From Acidiphilium iwatense (GTDB lineage: Bacteria > Pseudomonadota > Alphaproteobacteria > Acetobacterales > Acetobacteraceae): 64,000 bases of DNA. The translations under genes were made by a program, and so were the position numbers. The DNA is taken from the NCBI RefSeq assembly GCF_021556475.1, contig NZ_JAKGBZ010000011.1, positions 44,305-108,304 on the forward strand, in the 5' to 3' direction. The notes under the pieces are model-generated. The model made no database searches. It was given only the letters and a program-made list of their open reading frames with translations, and was not told where the DNA came from. Positions 45,256 through 54,035 of this stretch are shown here, one piece after another. Positions within the stretch are counted from its first letter, which is position 1; each line of letters opens with the position of its first letter.

Positions 45256-46161
45256 ATGCGTGTGAGCATGACGGAATACCCAAAAATGGCGCCGCCCGAT
45301 ACGTTGCCGCCCGAGGCGGCGAGCCGCCTCGGGGAGCGGCGGAGCCGTGCCGCCCTGCGCCGGATCGCCGCGGGCGAACAGCGCAAGCGGGCCACGCGCA
45401 TCGCCGAAGCCCTGCACGACGGATCGTTTTGCCTGCGCTATTTGCCACGACTCAGGCTTGGCGCGGCCGGTCAAACGCCTGCTGGCCTCCTGGAGGGCGC
45501 GGAACTCTGGATCGGCCTGCCGAACCGAAAGCGGGGTCTGGTCGCCGTGGCGCCTTTCCTGCGCGGCCTGGAGCGCCAGGGGCCGCGTGCCGATATGCTG
45601 CGCTTCAGCCTCGCCGCCGCCACCGCCGAGGTTGCGACATGGCCGGGGACATGGCGGGTCGCCGTGCCCGTGACGGGACGAACCCTGACCGACGGTGCGG
45701 TGCTCGATGCCGTGCTGGAAGCTCTCGATACCGCATCCATCGCTCCCTGGCGCATCGAGTTGCAGATCGACGAGACCGAACTCATCGACGGCGGCACGCC
45801 GCTCAATCACACGATCGGCGATCTGCGCGCGGCCGGACTTGGCGTCACGCTCGATGGATTCGGCGCGACCTTCGGCGGCCTCGCCTTATTGTCCCGCCTG
45901 CCGCTCTCCGGTCTCAAGCTCGATCGCCGGCTCGCCCGCGTCGGCGAGCCGGACGACGATGCCGCCGATGAAGCCACCTTGATTCGGGCTTCGGCCGAAA
46001 TCGCCCACCGGCACGGTTTGACCGTGACGATCGACGGGATCGAAACCGAAGCCGAACTGCAACGGGCGCGCCGGCTTGGCGTCGATTTCGTTCAGGGACC
46101 ATGGATCGGAGCGGCGATGCCTGCCGAAACACTCCGCGTGCGGGCACGATCCCAAGGCTGA
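45256..46161 (+). CDS. Degenerate EAL-domain protein
   Basis: 301 residues. The C-terminal about 230 residues follow the EAL cyclic-di-GMP phosphodiesterase fold, but the key positions are altered. The EAL motif is replaced around GAELWIG, the DDFGTG loop reads DGFGAT, and the later catalytic Glu in EGVET reads DGIET. The structural strand QGPWIGAAMP is kept. It is probably catalytically dead and could bind c-di-GMP or a protein partner. The N-terminal about 60 residues are Arg/Glu-rich. It starts about 100 bases after panC. Confidence 0.78.
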   Translation: MRVSMTEYPKMAPPDTLPPEAASRLGERRSRAALRRIAAGEQRKRATRIAEALHDGSFCLRYLPRLRLGAAGQTPAGLLEGAELWIGLPNRKRGLVAVAPFLRGLERQGPRADMLRFSLAAATAEVATWPGTWRVAVPVTGRTLTDGAVLDAVLEALDTASIAPWRIELQIDETELIDGGTPLNHTIGDLRAAGLGVTLDGFGATFGGLALLSRLPLSGLKLDRRLARVGEPDDDAADEATLIRASAEIAHRHGLTVTIDGIETEAELQRARRLGVDFVQGPWIGAAMPAETLRVRARSQG

Positions 46162-46227
46162 TCCACAACCCGCTTCCCGGCGCCGGACGATCTTGCCCGG
46201 CGCACCGATCCGGGCCAGACCACCCGG

Positions 46228-46542
46228 ATGACTGAAGACGAGATTGCAACCGGTTCTCGTGCAAATGCCGCGGACGCCGCGATCCTGGATCTGGCGCGGG
46301 AGCGCGGCTGCGGCAAATCGATCTCTCCCGCCGAAGCGGCACGCCGCCTCGCGGAACATGACGGCAATGCCGGCGCCACCGATGCCTGGCGGCGCCATAT
46401 GCCCGCTATCCGCCGCGCCGCGCTGCGCCTTGCGCAATCCGGGACAATCGACATTTTGCGCAAAGGCAAGGTGATCCCGCCCGAGGCCGCGCGCGGGGTC
46501 ATCCGGTTGCGGTTGCGCGAAATCATGGAGGAACGCCGATGA
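46228..46542 (+). CDS. DUF3253 family protein
   Basis: 104 residues. The small helical winged-helix-like family DUF3253 is recognised from KSISPAEAARRL, the central WRRHMPAIRRAALRLAQSGTIDILRKGK and the C-terminal arginine-rich helix. Function is unknown. Its stop overlaps the next gene by ATGA, making it the first of four genes joined by four-base overlaps up to 49719. Confidence 0.8.
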   Translation: MTEDEIATGSRANAADAAILDLARERGCGKSISPAEAARRLAEHDGNAGATDAWRRHMPAIRRAALRLAQSGTIDILRKGKVIPPEAARGVIRLRLREIMEERR

Positions 46543-47024
46543 GCGTGGGGATGCTGCCTCTGTTGCTGAGCCTGATCTTTCCCGCATGCGGCAAGGCTGG
46601 AGCGCAAGGGGTCAAACCGCCCGGCATCGTCGATTTCAACCATCTCGTCCTGCCGAAATCGCCGAACAAGGCGCTGGCAGCACCCGTCGGTTTCACGCCG
46701 AACCCCGATCTGACCACCCCGCGCTACAAGGTGCCGCCGGATGTGCTGTTCGCCGAAATCGCTTCCGTGGCCGCCGCCGAACCCCGCACCTACGAACTCG
46801 ATTCCTACCCGGCACAGTTCCAGGCCGCCTGGGTGGTTCGCACGCCGGTCGCGAATTTCCCGGATGTGGTCGAGGCCGCGGTGCGGCCGGACGGCGCCGA
46901 TGGCAGCGCGCTCATTCTCTATTCGCACTCGATCTACGGCTATTCCGATTTCGGGGTGAACCAGGCGCGGGTAAAATCCTGGCTCGCCGCGATCGAAGCG
47001 AAACTGATCAGGATCACGCCATGA
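46539..47024 (+). CDS. DUF1499 family exported protein
   Basis: 161 residues. A hydrophobic N-terminus of about 12 residues ending near PACGK could be a lipoprotein or Sec signal. The remainder matches DUF1499: DFNHLVLPKSPNKALAAP, a hydrophobic AAWVVRTPVANFPD strand and the strongly conserved-looking SHSIYGYSDFGVNQARV near the C-terminus. The role is unknown. It is coupled by ATGA at both ends. Confidence 0.83.
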   Translation: MSVGMLPLLLSLIFPACGKAGAQGVKPPGIVDFNHLVLPKSPNKALAAPVGFTPNPDLTTPRYKVPPDVLFAEIASVAAAEPRTYELDSYPAQFQAAWVVRTPVANFPDVVEAAVRPDGADGSALILYSHSIYGYSDFGVNQARVKSWLAAIEAKLIRITP

Positions 47025-48808
47025 AGTTTCTGAATAACGCCCGCCTCGCCCTTGCCGATGCCTGGCGGCTCGCGAAACCGTATTTCAGCTCCGAGGAAAA
47101 ATGGATCGCCTGGGGGCTGCTCGCGGCGATCATCGGGCTCAATCTCTTCGCGGTCTATCTGAACGTCCTTTACACCTACTGGTATCGCGTCGCTTACGAC
47201 GCGCTGCAGGTCAAGGACGCGCCGAAGTTCTGGGAAGCGATGTTCACCTATCGGTTCGTCAAGGGCTATCCCTGGTTCGTGCCGGGATTTTCCGAATGGG
47301 CCGCCATCAACATCACCGTTCTGGTCTATGCGTTCTACCTCAATCAGATGCTGGAAATCCGCTGGCGCCGCTGGATCACCAATCGCTTCGTGCAGGATTG
47401 GCTCGACCGGCGCGCCTATTACGAAATCAGCCTGAAGGCCGAGGCCGGCAGCCCGCTCGACAACCCGGATCAGCGGATCGCCGACGATCTGCGCAGTTTC
47501 GTCTCGAACAACCTGTCGCTCGGCATCAACTTCATCGCCAATATCGTCAATCTGTTCAGCTTCATTTTCGTGCTCTGGTTCCTGGTGCCGCCGCTGCACA
47601 CGTTCGGCGTGACCATCCCCGGCTATCTCGTCTGGGCCGCGATCATCTATTCGATCGTCGGCACCTATTTCACCCATGTCATCGGCTGGCGCCTGATTCC
47701 GCTGAACTTCCAGCAGCAGCAGGTCGATGCCGATTTCCGCTTCAACCTGATGCGGGTGCGCGAGAATACCGAACAGATCGCGCTCTATGGCGGCGAGGCC
47801 GAAGAGGCACTGGGGCTTGGACAGCGCTTCCACGCGATCTATCTCAATTGGTGGAAGATCATGAAGCGCACCAAGGCGCTGAATTTCTTCACCGTCGGCT
47901 TTACCCAGATCGCGATCATCTTCCCGTTCATGGTCGCCGCTCCCGGCTATTTCACCGGCGTCTTCACGCTTGGCGTGATGATGCAGGTCAGCAATATTTT
48001 CGGCAACGTGCAAAGCGCCTTTTCCTGGTTCGTCGGGGCCTATCCGCAGCTCGTGACCTGGCGTGCGACGGTTCAACGTCTCGACGGCTTCGAACGGGCG
48101 GTGATGTCCGCCCAGGCGCGCGATGCGGCTATGCCGGTTGGAACCGCACCGGCACCGGGCGGCGGCCTGCTTGCCGAGGATCTGGCGATCGACCTGCCGG
48201 ATGGGCGGCGCCTGTTCAGCCAGCCGCATCTGCACATCGCGCCGGGCGAACCGGTCGCGATCACCGGTCCGTCAGGCGCCGGCAAATCCACCCTGTTCCG
48301 TGCGCTTGCCGGGATCTGGCCGTTCGGTCACGGCCGCGTCACCCGACCGGCCGGCCAATTGATGTTCCTGCCGCAGAAACCCTATTTTCCGCTGGGCTCG
48401 CTGAAACGCGCCGTCGCCTATCCGCGCCAGGAACATGAAATCGCCGACGACGCCGTGCGCGCCGCCCTGGCCGATGTCGGCCTCGCGCAGCTCGCCGCAC
48501 GGCTCGAACAGGTCGACAACTGGACTCTGCGGCTCTCCGGCGGCGAACAGCAACGTCTTGCCCTGGCCCGCGTGCTGATCGTCCAGCCGGATTGGCTGTT
48601 CCTCGACGAGGCTTTATCGGCGCTCGACGAACCGGCGGCACGCTCTTTGTTCGCCATGCTCCGCACGCGCCTGCCCGGCACCCAGTTCGTCTCGATCGCC
48701 CACCATGAAAGCGTGATCGATCTGCATCCGCGCCGGACGCGCCTCGCCCAAGGGGACGGCGGCGTCATGCGTCTCGTCCCCGAGGCCGAGCCGGTGCCCG
48801 GCGAATGA
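47021..48808 (+). CDS. SbmA/BacA-like ABC transporter with fused ATPase (YddA type)
   Basis: 595 residues from the ATG at 47021, overlapping the DUF1499 stop by ATGA; the frame stays open upstream but overlaps the preceding gene. The N-terminal membrane domain resembles the SbmA/BacA family (YWYRVAYDALQ, RWRRWITNRFVQDWL, NPDQRIADDLRSFVSNNLSL). The ATPase domain has Walker A GPSGAGKST, LSGGEQQRLALARVL and LFLDEALSALDE. Relatives move peptides, vitamins or very-long-chain lipids. Coupling to a glycerophosphodiesterase suggests an envelope role. Confidence 0.9.
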   Translation: MKFLNNARLALADAWRLAKPYFSSEEKWIAWGLLAAIIGLNLFAVYLNVLYTYWYRVAYDALQVKDAPKFWEAMFTYRFVKGYPWFVPGFSEWAAINITVLVYAFYLNQMLEIRWRRWITNRFVQDWLDRRAYYEISLKAEAGSPLDNPDQRIADDLRSFVSNNLSLGINFIANIVNLFSFIFVLWFLVPPLHTFGVTIPGYLVWAAIIYSIVGTYFTHVIGWRLIPLNFQQQQVDADFRFNLMRVRENTEQIALYGGEAEEALGLGQRFHAIYLNWWKIMKRTKALNFFTVGFTQIAIIFPFMVAAPGYFTGVFTLGVMMQVSNIFGNVQSAFSWFVGAYPQLVTWRATVQRLDGFERAVMSAQARDAAMPVGTAPAPGGGLLAEDLAIDLPDGRRLFSQPHLHIAPGEPVAITGPSGAGKSTLFRALAGIWPFGHGRVTRPAGQLMFLPQKPYFPLGSLKRAVAYPRQEHEIADDAVRAALADVGLAQLAARLEQVDNWTLRLSGGEQQRLALARVLIVQPDWLFLDEALSALDEPAARSLFAMLRTRLPGTQFVSIAHHESVIDLHPRRTRLAQGDGGVMRLVPEAEPVPGE

Positions 48809-49719
48809 ACCCGATCGCCATTTTCGGGCATCGCGGGGCGCGCGGACTGCTGCCCGAGAACACGCTCGAAGGCTTCGCCTGTGCCCACGCAATCGGCCTG
48901 ACCGGCGTGGAATTCGATGTCGGGCTAAGCGAAGACGGAATTGCCGCGGTGCATCACGATCCACGCCCAAACCCGGATATCGCCCGCGCCGCCGACGGCA
49001 TTTACGTCGGCAAGGATGCACCTCTGCTGCGCGACCTGCCCTATGCCCGGATCGCGCAATACGATGTCGGACGATTGCGCCCAGGATCGGACTATGAGGC
49101 GCGCTACCCCGATCAACGACCGATTGACGGCGCGCACATCCCCAGCCTCGATGCCGCTCTCGGCGCTCTCGCCGGGCTCGATCTCCTGATCGAGGTGAAA
49201 ACCTTCCCCGACCGCCCGGACGACACGGCAGCGCCGGAAGCGATGGCCGCTTCGGTCATCGCCTCTCTCCGCCGGAACGGCGCACTGGAAGATGCCGTGC
49301 TGTTCGCCTTCGACTGGCGGGTACTGCGGGTGGCGGCGGCGCTGGAACCACGCTTGCGCCGCTGTTGCCTGAGCGCGCCGGATACCGTCGCCGAAGGCCG
49401 TTTATGGCTCGACGGCGCCGATCTAGGCCAGTTCGACGGCAGGCTGCCGCGTGCCGTTGCCGCCACGGGGGCCGCGTGCTGGGCGCCGTTTCATGCCAGC
49501 CTCGATCAGGCCGATCTGGCCGAGGCGCAGTCGCTCGGCCTCCGCGTTCTGCCCTGGACGGTCAATACGCCCGAGGCGTTTGAGCGGATGATCGCGCTTG
49601 GCGTGGACGGGATGATTTCCGATCGGCCGGATCTGGCCCGAAGCGCCGTCGAAGCCGTGGGGGGGATTGTTGCCTGCCCAGGCTTCGTCCGATCCTTCGG
49701 GGCAAGCATAGGCATCTGA
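48805..49719 (+). CDS. Glycerophosphodiester phosphodiesterase
   Basis: 304 residues. The GDPD TIM barrel is shown by FGHRGARGLLPENTLEGF at the N-terminus with the catalytic His and Glu region, VEFDVGLSEDG for the metal, and AAVHHDPRPNPD with the second catalytic His. ISDRPDLA near the end is typical. It cleaves glycerophosphodiesters to glycerol 3-phosphate and an alcohol. No signal peptide is visible, so it acts in the cytoplasm like UgpQ. Its 3' 297 bases overlap an opposing gene. Confidence 0.92.
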   Translation: MNPIAIFGHRGARGLLPENTLEGFACAHAIGLTGVEFDVGLSEDGIAAVHHDPRPNPDIARAADGIYVGKDAPLLRDLPYARIAQYDVGRLRPGSDYEARYPDQRPIDGAHIPSLDAALGALAGLDLLIEVKTFPDRPDDTAAPEAMAASVIASLRRNGALEDAVLFAFDWRVLRVAAALEPRLRRCCLSAPDTVAEGRLWLDGADLGQFDGRLPRAVAATGAACWAPFHASLDQADLAEAQSLGLRVLPWTVNTPEAFERMIALGVDGMISDRPDLARSAVEAVGGIVACPGFVRSFGASIGI

Positions 49720-50346
49720 ATCCCAGAAATTCGCTCGGCGCGCGGCATGAAACAGGAATTGCCGCAAGGCCGGCGCCCGCCAGCCGGCTTCACCCACCAG
49801 AATATCGATCGGCGCGAACAACTCATGAGCGTGCGCGATGTTATGCACGGCGAACTCGTGGAATTGCTTGGGTTTGAGCGCATAGAGCACCCGCATGTCG
49901 CGCACCGGCAAGGCGATCGCCGTCTCCGGCGCGCGATCGAACGACCCGATGGTCCGCCAGCGCGGCGTGTCGTCGTGCTCCGCGACCGCGCGGCGCAGCC
50001 ACACCGACGGACAGGTCACCAGCAGAGAGTGCAGGCTCGGCGTATAGCGCGAGCGCTTGTCGAGCAGGTTTTGCAGGCTGCCGCACACCTCGATGGCAAA
50101 CAGATCGACGAACATGTCGCCCGGCGTGCCGCCGAACCAGAGCCAGAGTCCGTCCGGGAAAGTGCGCATGCGTGCGGCGCCCGGTATTTTGAGCGACGGC
50201 GCATCGTTTTCCTGCGATGGTCCAGGCCGGGCCTTGAGCCAGACCCCCTGCCCCCGCGCATCCGCCTGTTCCAGGCCCGGCGGCGTTTGCGGCCAGGCCC
50301 GGATTCTTTCGCGCACGAAACCGTCCAACGTCTGAAAATTCATCAT
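49423..50346 (-). CDS. Hypothetical protein overlapping the phosphodiesterase gene antisense
   Basis: 307 residues if the stop at 49423 is used. Residues 1 to about 209 lie outside other genes and look like a folded soluble protein (MRTFPDGLWLWFGGTPGD, FVDLFAIEVCGSLQNLLDKR, VLYALKPKQFHEFAVHNIAH). The last about 98 residues are antisense to the GDPD gene and are Arg/Gly/Pro-rich shadow-like sequence. I suspect the original stop was lost and translation now runs into the neighbour, or that the gene is decaying. I do not recognise the family, and no signal or membrane segment is seen. Confidence 0.6.
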   Translation of the reverse strand: MMNFQTLDGFVRERIRAWPQTPPGLEQADARGQGVWLKARPGPSQENDAPSLKIPGAARMRTFPDGLWLWFGGTPGDMFVDLFAIEVCGSLQNLLDKRSRYTPSLHSLLVTCPSVWLRRAVAEHDDTPRWRTIGSFDRAPETAIALPVRDMRVLYALKPKQFHEFAVHNIAHAHELFAPIDILVGEAGWRAPALRQFLFHAARRANFWDSDAYACPEGSDEAWAGNNPPHGFDGASGQIRPIGNHPVHAKRDHPLKRLGRIDRPGQNAEAERLRLGQIGLIEAGMKRRPARGPRGGNGTRQPAVELA

Positions 50347-50641
50347 TTTTGATCCATTTTTGCGCGAGCGTGGAAGAAAAGACTACCTTAGGTAGTATTC
50401 TGCAATCGGTTTTGCTTGGCAAGGCGAATCCGCACATCATCTCTCGATTTCATGAACAAATGGTCAGAAAAGTGATCGCCGGATTATGCGGCCATGTATC
50501 GCCAGCTCGATCGGGTCGAATGGCGGAATTGCGGAATGCGCGGTGAAATGTGCAGAGAGGCTATGCGTGGGGATGCGGCCATGAGTGCGAAATGGGCATG
50601 CGGCTCAAGTTCCGGCGAACCGGAAAGCCCCCGCCAGTCGA

Positions 50642-51295
50642 TCAGGTCTCATTCGTGGATGAGGATCGCTTCGCGTTCTGACCACCAATGCCGTAGGTAT
50701 TGAGGAAAATCCTGACCGAACCATCCACGATCCGATCGATTTCCTCAGTTGACGGCGTCATTTTGATGCGGAGTCTACAGAGAAAGGCCAGCCGGGTCTG
50801 GCACAGCGCAAAGAACTGCTCGGCGGCGAATTCGGGGTCGGGGACATTCATCCGGTCACGCCTGACCTGTTCCCGCAGCCCATCGGCAAGATAATGGATC
50901 GCCCGCGCCGGGCCAGCCTCGAAAAAGGAAAGGGCAATGTCGGGAAATTTCTCCGCCTCGGCAATCACCACCCGATAGATCGTGATGCCGATGTCGGACA
51001 GCAGCAGGTGCAGCATCCGGCGGGCGATGCGTGCCAGCATTTCGGCAGGTTCTTCTTCGGCATCCGGTGCCTGAAAGATCAAATGGAGGTTTTTCGCGCA
51101 TTCCTCCTCGACATAGGCGCTGAACAACTCCGCCTTGCCGGGAAAGTAGTTGTAAAGCGTCCCTTTCGAGACCCCTGCCTCCAGCGCGATACGCGACATA
51201 CTCGCCCCCCCGTATCCGTCTCGCGCGAAAACCACGCTGGCGCCCCGCAGGATCTGGGCCGCTTTTTGGGGAGAGAGACGTTCAGACATCGGCAT
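50642..51295 (-). CDS. TetR/AcrR-family repressor of the adjacent efflux operon
   Basis: 217 residues. The N-terminal DNA-binding domain is typical: ILRGASVVFARDGYGGASMSRIALEAGVSKGTLYNYFPGKAELF. The C-terminal ligand domain is about 150 residues. It is divergent from an emrAB-oprM type pump. A perfect 19-base palindrome in the intergenic space is the likely operator. The ligand is unknown. Confidence 0.92.
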   Translation of the reverse strand: MPMSERLSPQKAAQILRGASVVFARDGYGGASMSRIALEAGVSKGTLYNYFPGKAELFSAYVEEECAKNLHLIFQAPDAEEEPAEMLARIARRMLHLLLSDIGITIYRVVIAEAEKFPDIALSFFEAGPARAIHYLADGLREQVRRDRMNVPDPEFAAEQFFALCQTRLAFLCRLRIKMTPSTEEIDRIVDGSVRIFLNTYGIGGQNAKRSSSTNET

Positions 51296-51322
51296 GAGCG
51301 CCTTGAGGCAGAGATTTGTGCA

Positions 51323-51380
51323 TTGACAGTCAGCCTACGCTGGGTATGTATAACCCGTCAATGACCGAACGGTTCGGTCA
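51323..51380 (+). promoter_or_regulatory. Efflux operon promoter with palindromic TetR operator
   Basis: TTGACA at 51323-51328 and a TATGTATAA region at 51345-51353 make a good promoter. TGACCGAAC-G-GTTCGGTCA at 51362-51380 is a perfect inverted repeat with 9-base arms, placed near the transcription start where bound repressor would block initiation. The upstream ATG inside this palindrome is therefore unlikely to be the coding start of the pump gene. Confidence 0.75.
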
Positions 51381-51396
51381 TACCAGTAAGGCGCCC

Positions 51397-52491
51397 ATGA
51401 TGGACGATGACGGCCGGCGAAACCGTGACCTTGCGATGGGCGAGGATGATCGGAACGAATCCGGTGCCCGGCAGAGTCGAGTCCCCAATGATGCGGTCGC
51501 CGCCATCACGCCGCCCCGGTCAAAACGGCCCTTCGTCGTTCTGGCGATCGTTCTGCTCGCCCTGGTCGTGGCTGGTATCGTCTATTGGCTGCATGCGCGC
51601 CAATTCGCGACGACCACCGATGCCGAGATCGACGGCGCGATCCATCGCATCGCGCCGCGTATTTCGGGGCAGGTCGAGGCGGTTCTGGTGCACCAGAATC
51701 AGCACGTGGCGAAAGGCCAGCTTCTGGTCCGGCTCAATGCCGGTACCGAAATCGTCGCGCTGGACCGCGCCCGTGCCCAGCGCGCGCAGGCAGTGGCGGA
51801 TGTGGGCACACGGAACGCGGATGTCGCGCAGGCAGAGGCGAATGTCGCGGTCGCCAGGGCCAATCTGTTCAAGGCCCAGCGCGACGCGGCGCGCTATGCG
51901 CGGGTCAATCCCCAGGCGGTCACCCGCACCGCGCTGGACGCGGCGACCGCCGACCTGCGCGCGACCGAGGCGCGCCTCGATGCCGCGAAACAGCAGGTCA
52001 CCGGCGCCGAAGCCGGGCTGGTCGCGGCCAAGGCGGCCCTTAAAGCAACGGATGTCGCGGTCGAGAACGCCAAGCTCCAGCTTTCCTACACGTCGATCCG
52101 CGCCCCTGCTTCGGGCTATATCGCGGAACGCTCGGTGCGTACCGGCAATGTCGTCGCCGCGGGCTCTGGATTGATGGCGCTGGTCGGCGACCGGCTCTGG
52201 GTGACCGCGAACTACAAGGAGACGGAGCTTGGCCACATCCATCCCGGTCAGCACGTGCGAGTCTATATCGATGCGGTCCCCGGTGTTGCGTTCCACGCCA
52301 GGGTCGCCAGCATTCAGCGCGGCACCGGCAGCGTGTTTTCGCTGCTGCCGGCCCAGAACGCGACCGGCAATTACGTGAAAATCGTGCAGCGTGTGCCGGT
52401 GCGGATCATTTTCGACGACCACCGCATCGGCAAATACCTGCTGGCGCCGGGCATGTCGGCCGAGCCCTTTATCCGCATTGCGTCAAAATGA
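51397..52491 (+). CDS. EmrA/HlyD-type membrane fusion protein
   Basis: 364 residues from the ATG at 51397 after AAGG; earlier in-frame ATGs lie on the operator. A charged N-terminus is followed by a membrane helix (about residues 50-70), a TTDAEIDGAIHRIAPRISGQVEAV strand, a coiled-coil hairpin and IRAPASGYIAERSVRTGNVV. It joins an inner-membrane MFS exporter to an outer-membrane channel. The stop overlaps the MFS gene by ATGA. Confidence 0.92.
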   Translation: MMDDDGRRNRDLAMGEDDRNESGARQSRVPNDAVAAITPPRSKRPFVVLAIVLLALVVAGIVYWLHARQFATTTDAEIDGAIHRIAPRISGQVEAVLVHQNQHVAKGQLLVRLNAGTEIVALDRARAQRAQAVADVGTRNADVAQAEANVAVARANLFKAQRDAARYARVNPQAVTRTALDAATADLRATEARLDAAKQQVTGAEAGLVAAKAALKATDVAVENAKLQLSYTSIRAPASGYIAERSVRTGNVVAAGSGLMALVGDRLWVTANYKETELGHIHPGQHVRVYIDAVPGVAFHARVASIQRGTGSVFSLLPAQNATGNYVKIVQRVPVRIIFDDHRIGKYLLAPGMSAEPFIRIASK

Positions 52492-54035
52492 GCCTGCTCT
52501 ATGCGTCCCGGCCCAACCCGCCGCGCTCCGCGGCGGGACCGTACAACCCATGGCTGATCGTCGCGATGATCGCGCTCGCCCCGTTCATGGAGGTGCTCGA
52601 TACCACCATCGCCAATGTAGCACTCACCCACATCGCTGGTTCGCTTGCAGTCAGCCCTGAGGAAAGCACCTGGGTTCTGACCTCCTATCTGGTCTCCAAC
52701 AGCATCATCCTGCCGATCACCGGCTGGCTGCAGGGCGTGGTCGGCCGCAAGCGACTGTTCCTGATCTGCATCGCGCTGTTCACCGCGAGTTCGGTGCTGT
52801 GCGCCTTCTCGGCCTCGCTGACCATGCTGATCGTCGCGCGCGTGCTCCAGGGCCTGGGCGGCGGCGGGCTGCAGCCGGTCACCCAATCGATGTATGCCGA
52901 CAGTTTCCCGCAGGAAAAACGCGCCCAAGTCTTCGCGGTGTTCGGCCTGGTGATCATCGTCGCCCCGGCGGTCGGGCCGATCCTGGGTGGCTGGATCACC
53001 GATCATCTCTCCTGGCACTGGGTGTTCCTGATCAACCTTCCAATCGGACTGATCGCCTTCACCCTGATCGCGATTTTCGTCGATGAACCAATGCTGCTGG
53101 TGCGCGAGCGGGCGGCGAAGCTCAAGGCAGGGTTGAAATTCGACTATTTCGGTCTTTTCCTGGTCGCGACCGGCTTCGGCGCGCTGCAGATCTTCCTCGA
53201 CAAATTCTCGCTGGATGATGGGTTCGGCAGTTTCTTCATCCGAACCCTGTTCGTGGTCTGGAGCGTGTCGCTCGTAACCTTGGCGGTTTGGGAGTGGGAC
53301 CATCCCGAGCCGGTGATGAACGTCAGGTTGTTCCGATATCGGAATTTTTCCATCTCGTGCATGATCATGTTCCTGATCGGCGTCATCCTGCTCAGCACCA
53401 CCCAGTTGCTGCCGCAGCTGACCCAGACCCTGCTGGGCTATTCGTCCGAAACCTCGGGCTTCGCGCTCGCGCTCGGCGGGATCGCCACGATCGGTCTGAT
53501 GCCGGTGGCCGGCATCGTGACCGGGCGGTTCATTTCGCCCCGTGTTCTGTTGATCGGCGGCCTGATCGAGACCGGCCTCGCGCTCATCTTCCAGTCGCAT
53601 CTCGCGCCGGATGCGTCCTTCGCGACGATTTCGTTCGACCGGGTGCTCCAGGTGATCGCCCTGCCCTTCCTGTTCATCCCGATTTCCGCCCTGTCCTATG
53701 TCGGTCTGCCGCCGGCGCGCAACGCCGACGCCTCGGCGCTGATCAATCAGGTGCGCAACATCGGTGGCAGTATCGGCATTTCCTTCGTCACCACCATGCT
53801 CGCCTGGCGCACCCAGTTCCATCATTCAAGGCTTGCCGAAGCGATCACACCGTATGTCAGCCTTCACGGCCAGACCCTTTCCGAGGTGGCCGCGGATGTG
53901 CAACATCAGGCAGCATTCATGAGCTATCTCGATCTGTTCCATATTCTTGGCATGACCGCGTTGCTGGTCTGGCCGGTGGTTCTTTTTCTTGGCGCGCCTG
54001 CCAAGGCAGCCAAAGGAGTATCCTATGAGGTTTGA
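52488..54035 (+). CDS. DHA2-family MFS multidrug exporter (EmrB type)
   Basis: 515 residues with about 14 helices. Signature stretches are MEVLDTTIANVALTHIAGSL in helix 1, TSYLVSNSIILPITGWL in helix 2, and RVLQGLGGGGLQPVTQSMY with GPILGGWITDHLSWHWVFLINLPIG, the antiporter motif region. It exports hydrophobic drugs with proton exchange. Coupled by ATGA to the fusion-protein gene, and its 3' end overlaps the start of the outer-membrane gene by 11 bases. Confidence 0.93.
   Translation: MSLLYASRPNPPRSAAGPYNPWLIVAMIALAPFMEVLDTTIANVALTHIAGSLAVSPEESTWVLTSYLVSNSIILPITGWLQGVVGRKRLFLICIALFTASSVLCAFSASLTMLIVARVLQGLGGGGLQPVTQSMYADSFPQEKRAQVFAVFGLVIIVAPAVGPILGGWITDHLSWHWVFLINLPIGLIAFTLIAIFVDEPMLLVRERAAKLKAGLKFDYFGLFLVATGFGALQIFLDKFSLDDGFGSFFIRTLFVVWSVSLVTLAVWEWDHPEPVMNVRLFRYRNFSISCMIMFLIGVILLSTTQLLPQLTQTLLGYSSETSGFALALGGIATIGLMPVAGIVTGRFISPRVLLIGGLIETGLALIFQSHLAPDASFATISFDRVLQVIALPFLFIPISALSYVGLPPARNADASALINQVRNIGGSIGISFVTTMLAWRTQFHHSRLAEAITPYVSLHGQTLSEVAADVQHQAAFMSYLDLFHILGMTALLVWPVVLFLGAPAKAAKGVSYEV

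Noticed and set aside
50347..50641. Small genes in the spacer between the unknown gene and the TetR gene
   Set aside because: Short frames on the plus strand have no ribosome site and no protein-like composition; I see no supported feature in this stretch.
51361..51396. ATG at 51361 as start of the EmrA-type gene
   Set aside because: It lies within the operator palindrome near the predicted transcription start and has no ribosome site; the ATG at 51397 is better placed.
52371..53825. A 484-residue minus-strand frame rich in Glu, Arg, Gln and Asp
   Set aside because: It is the antisense of the EmrB-type gene; helix-coding sequence read backwards often gives such charged frames.
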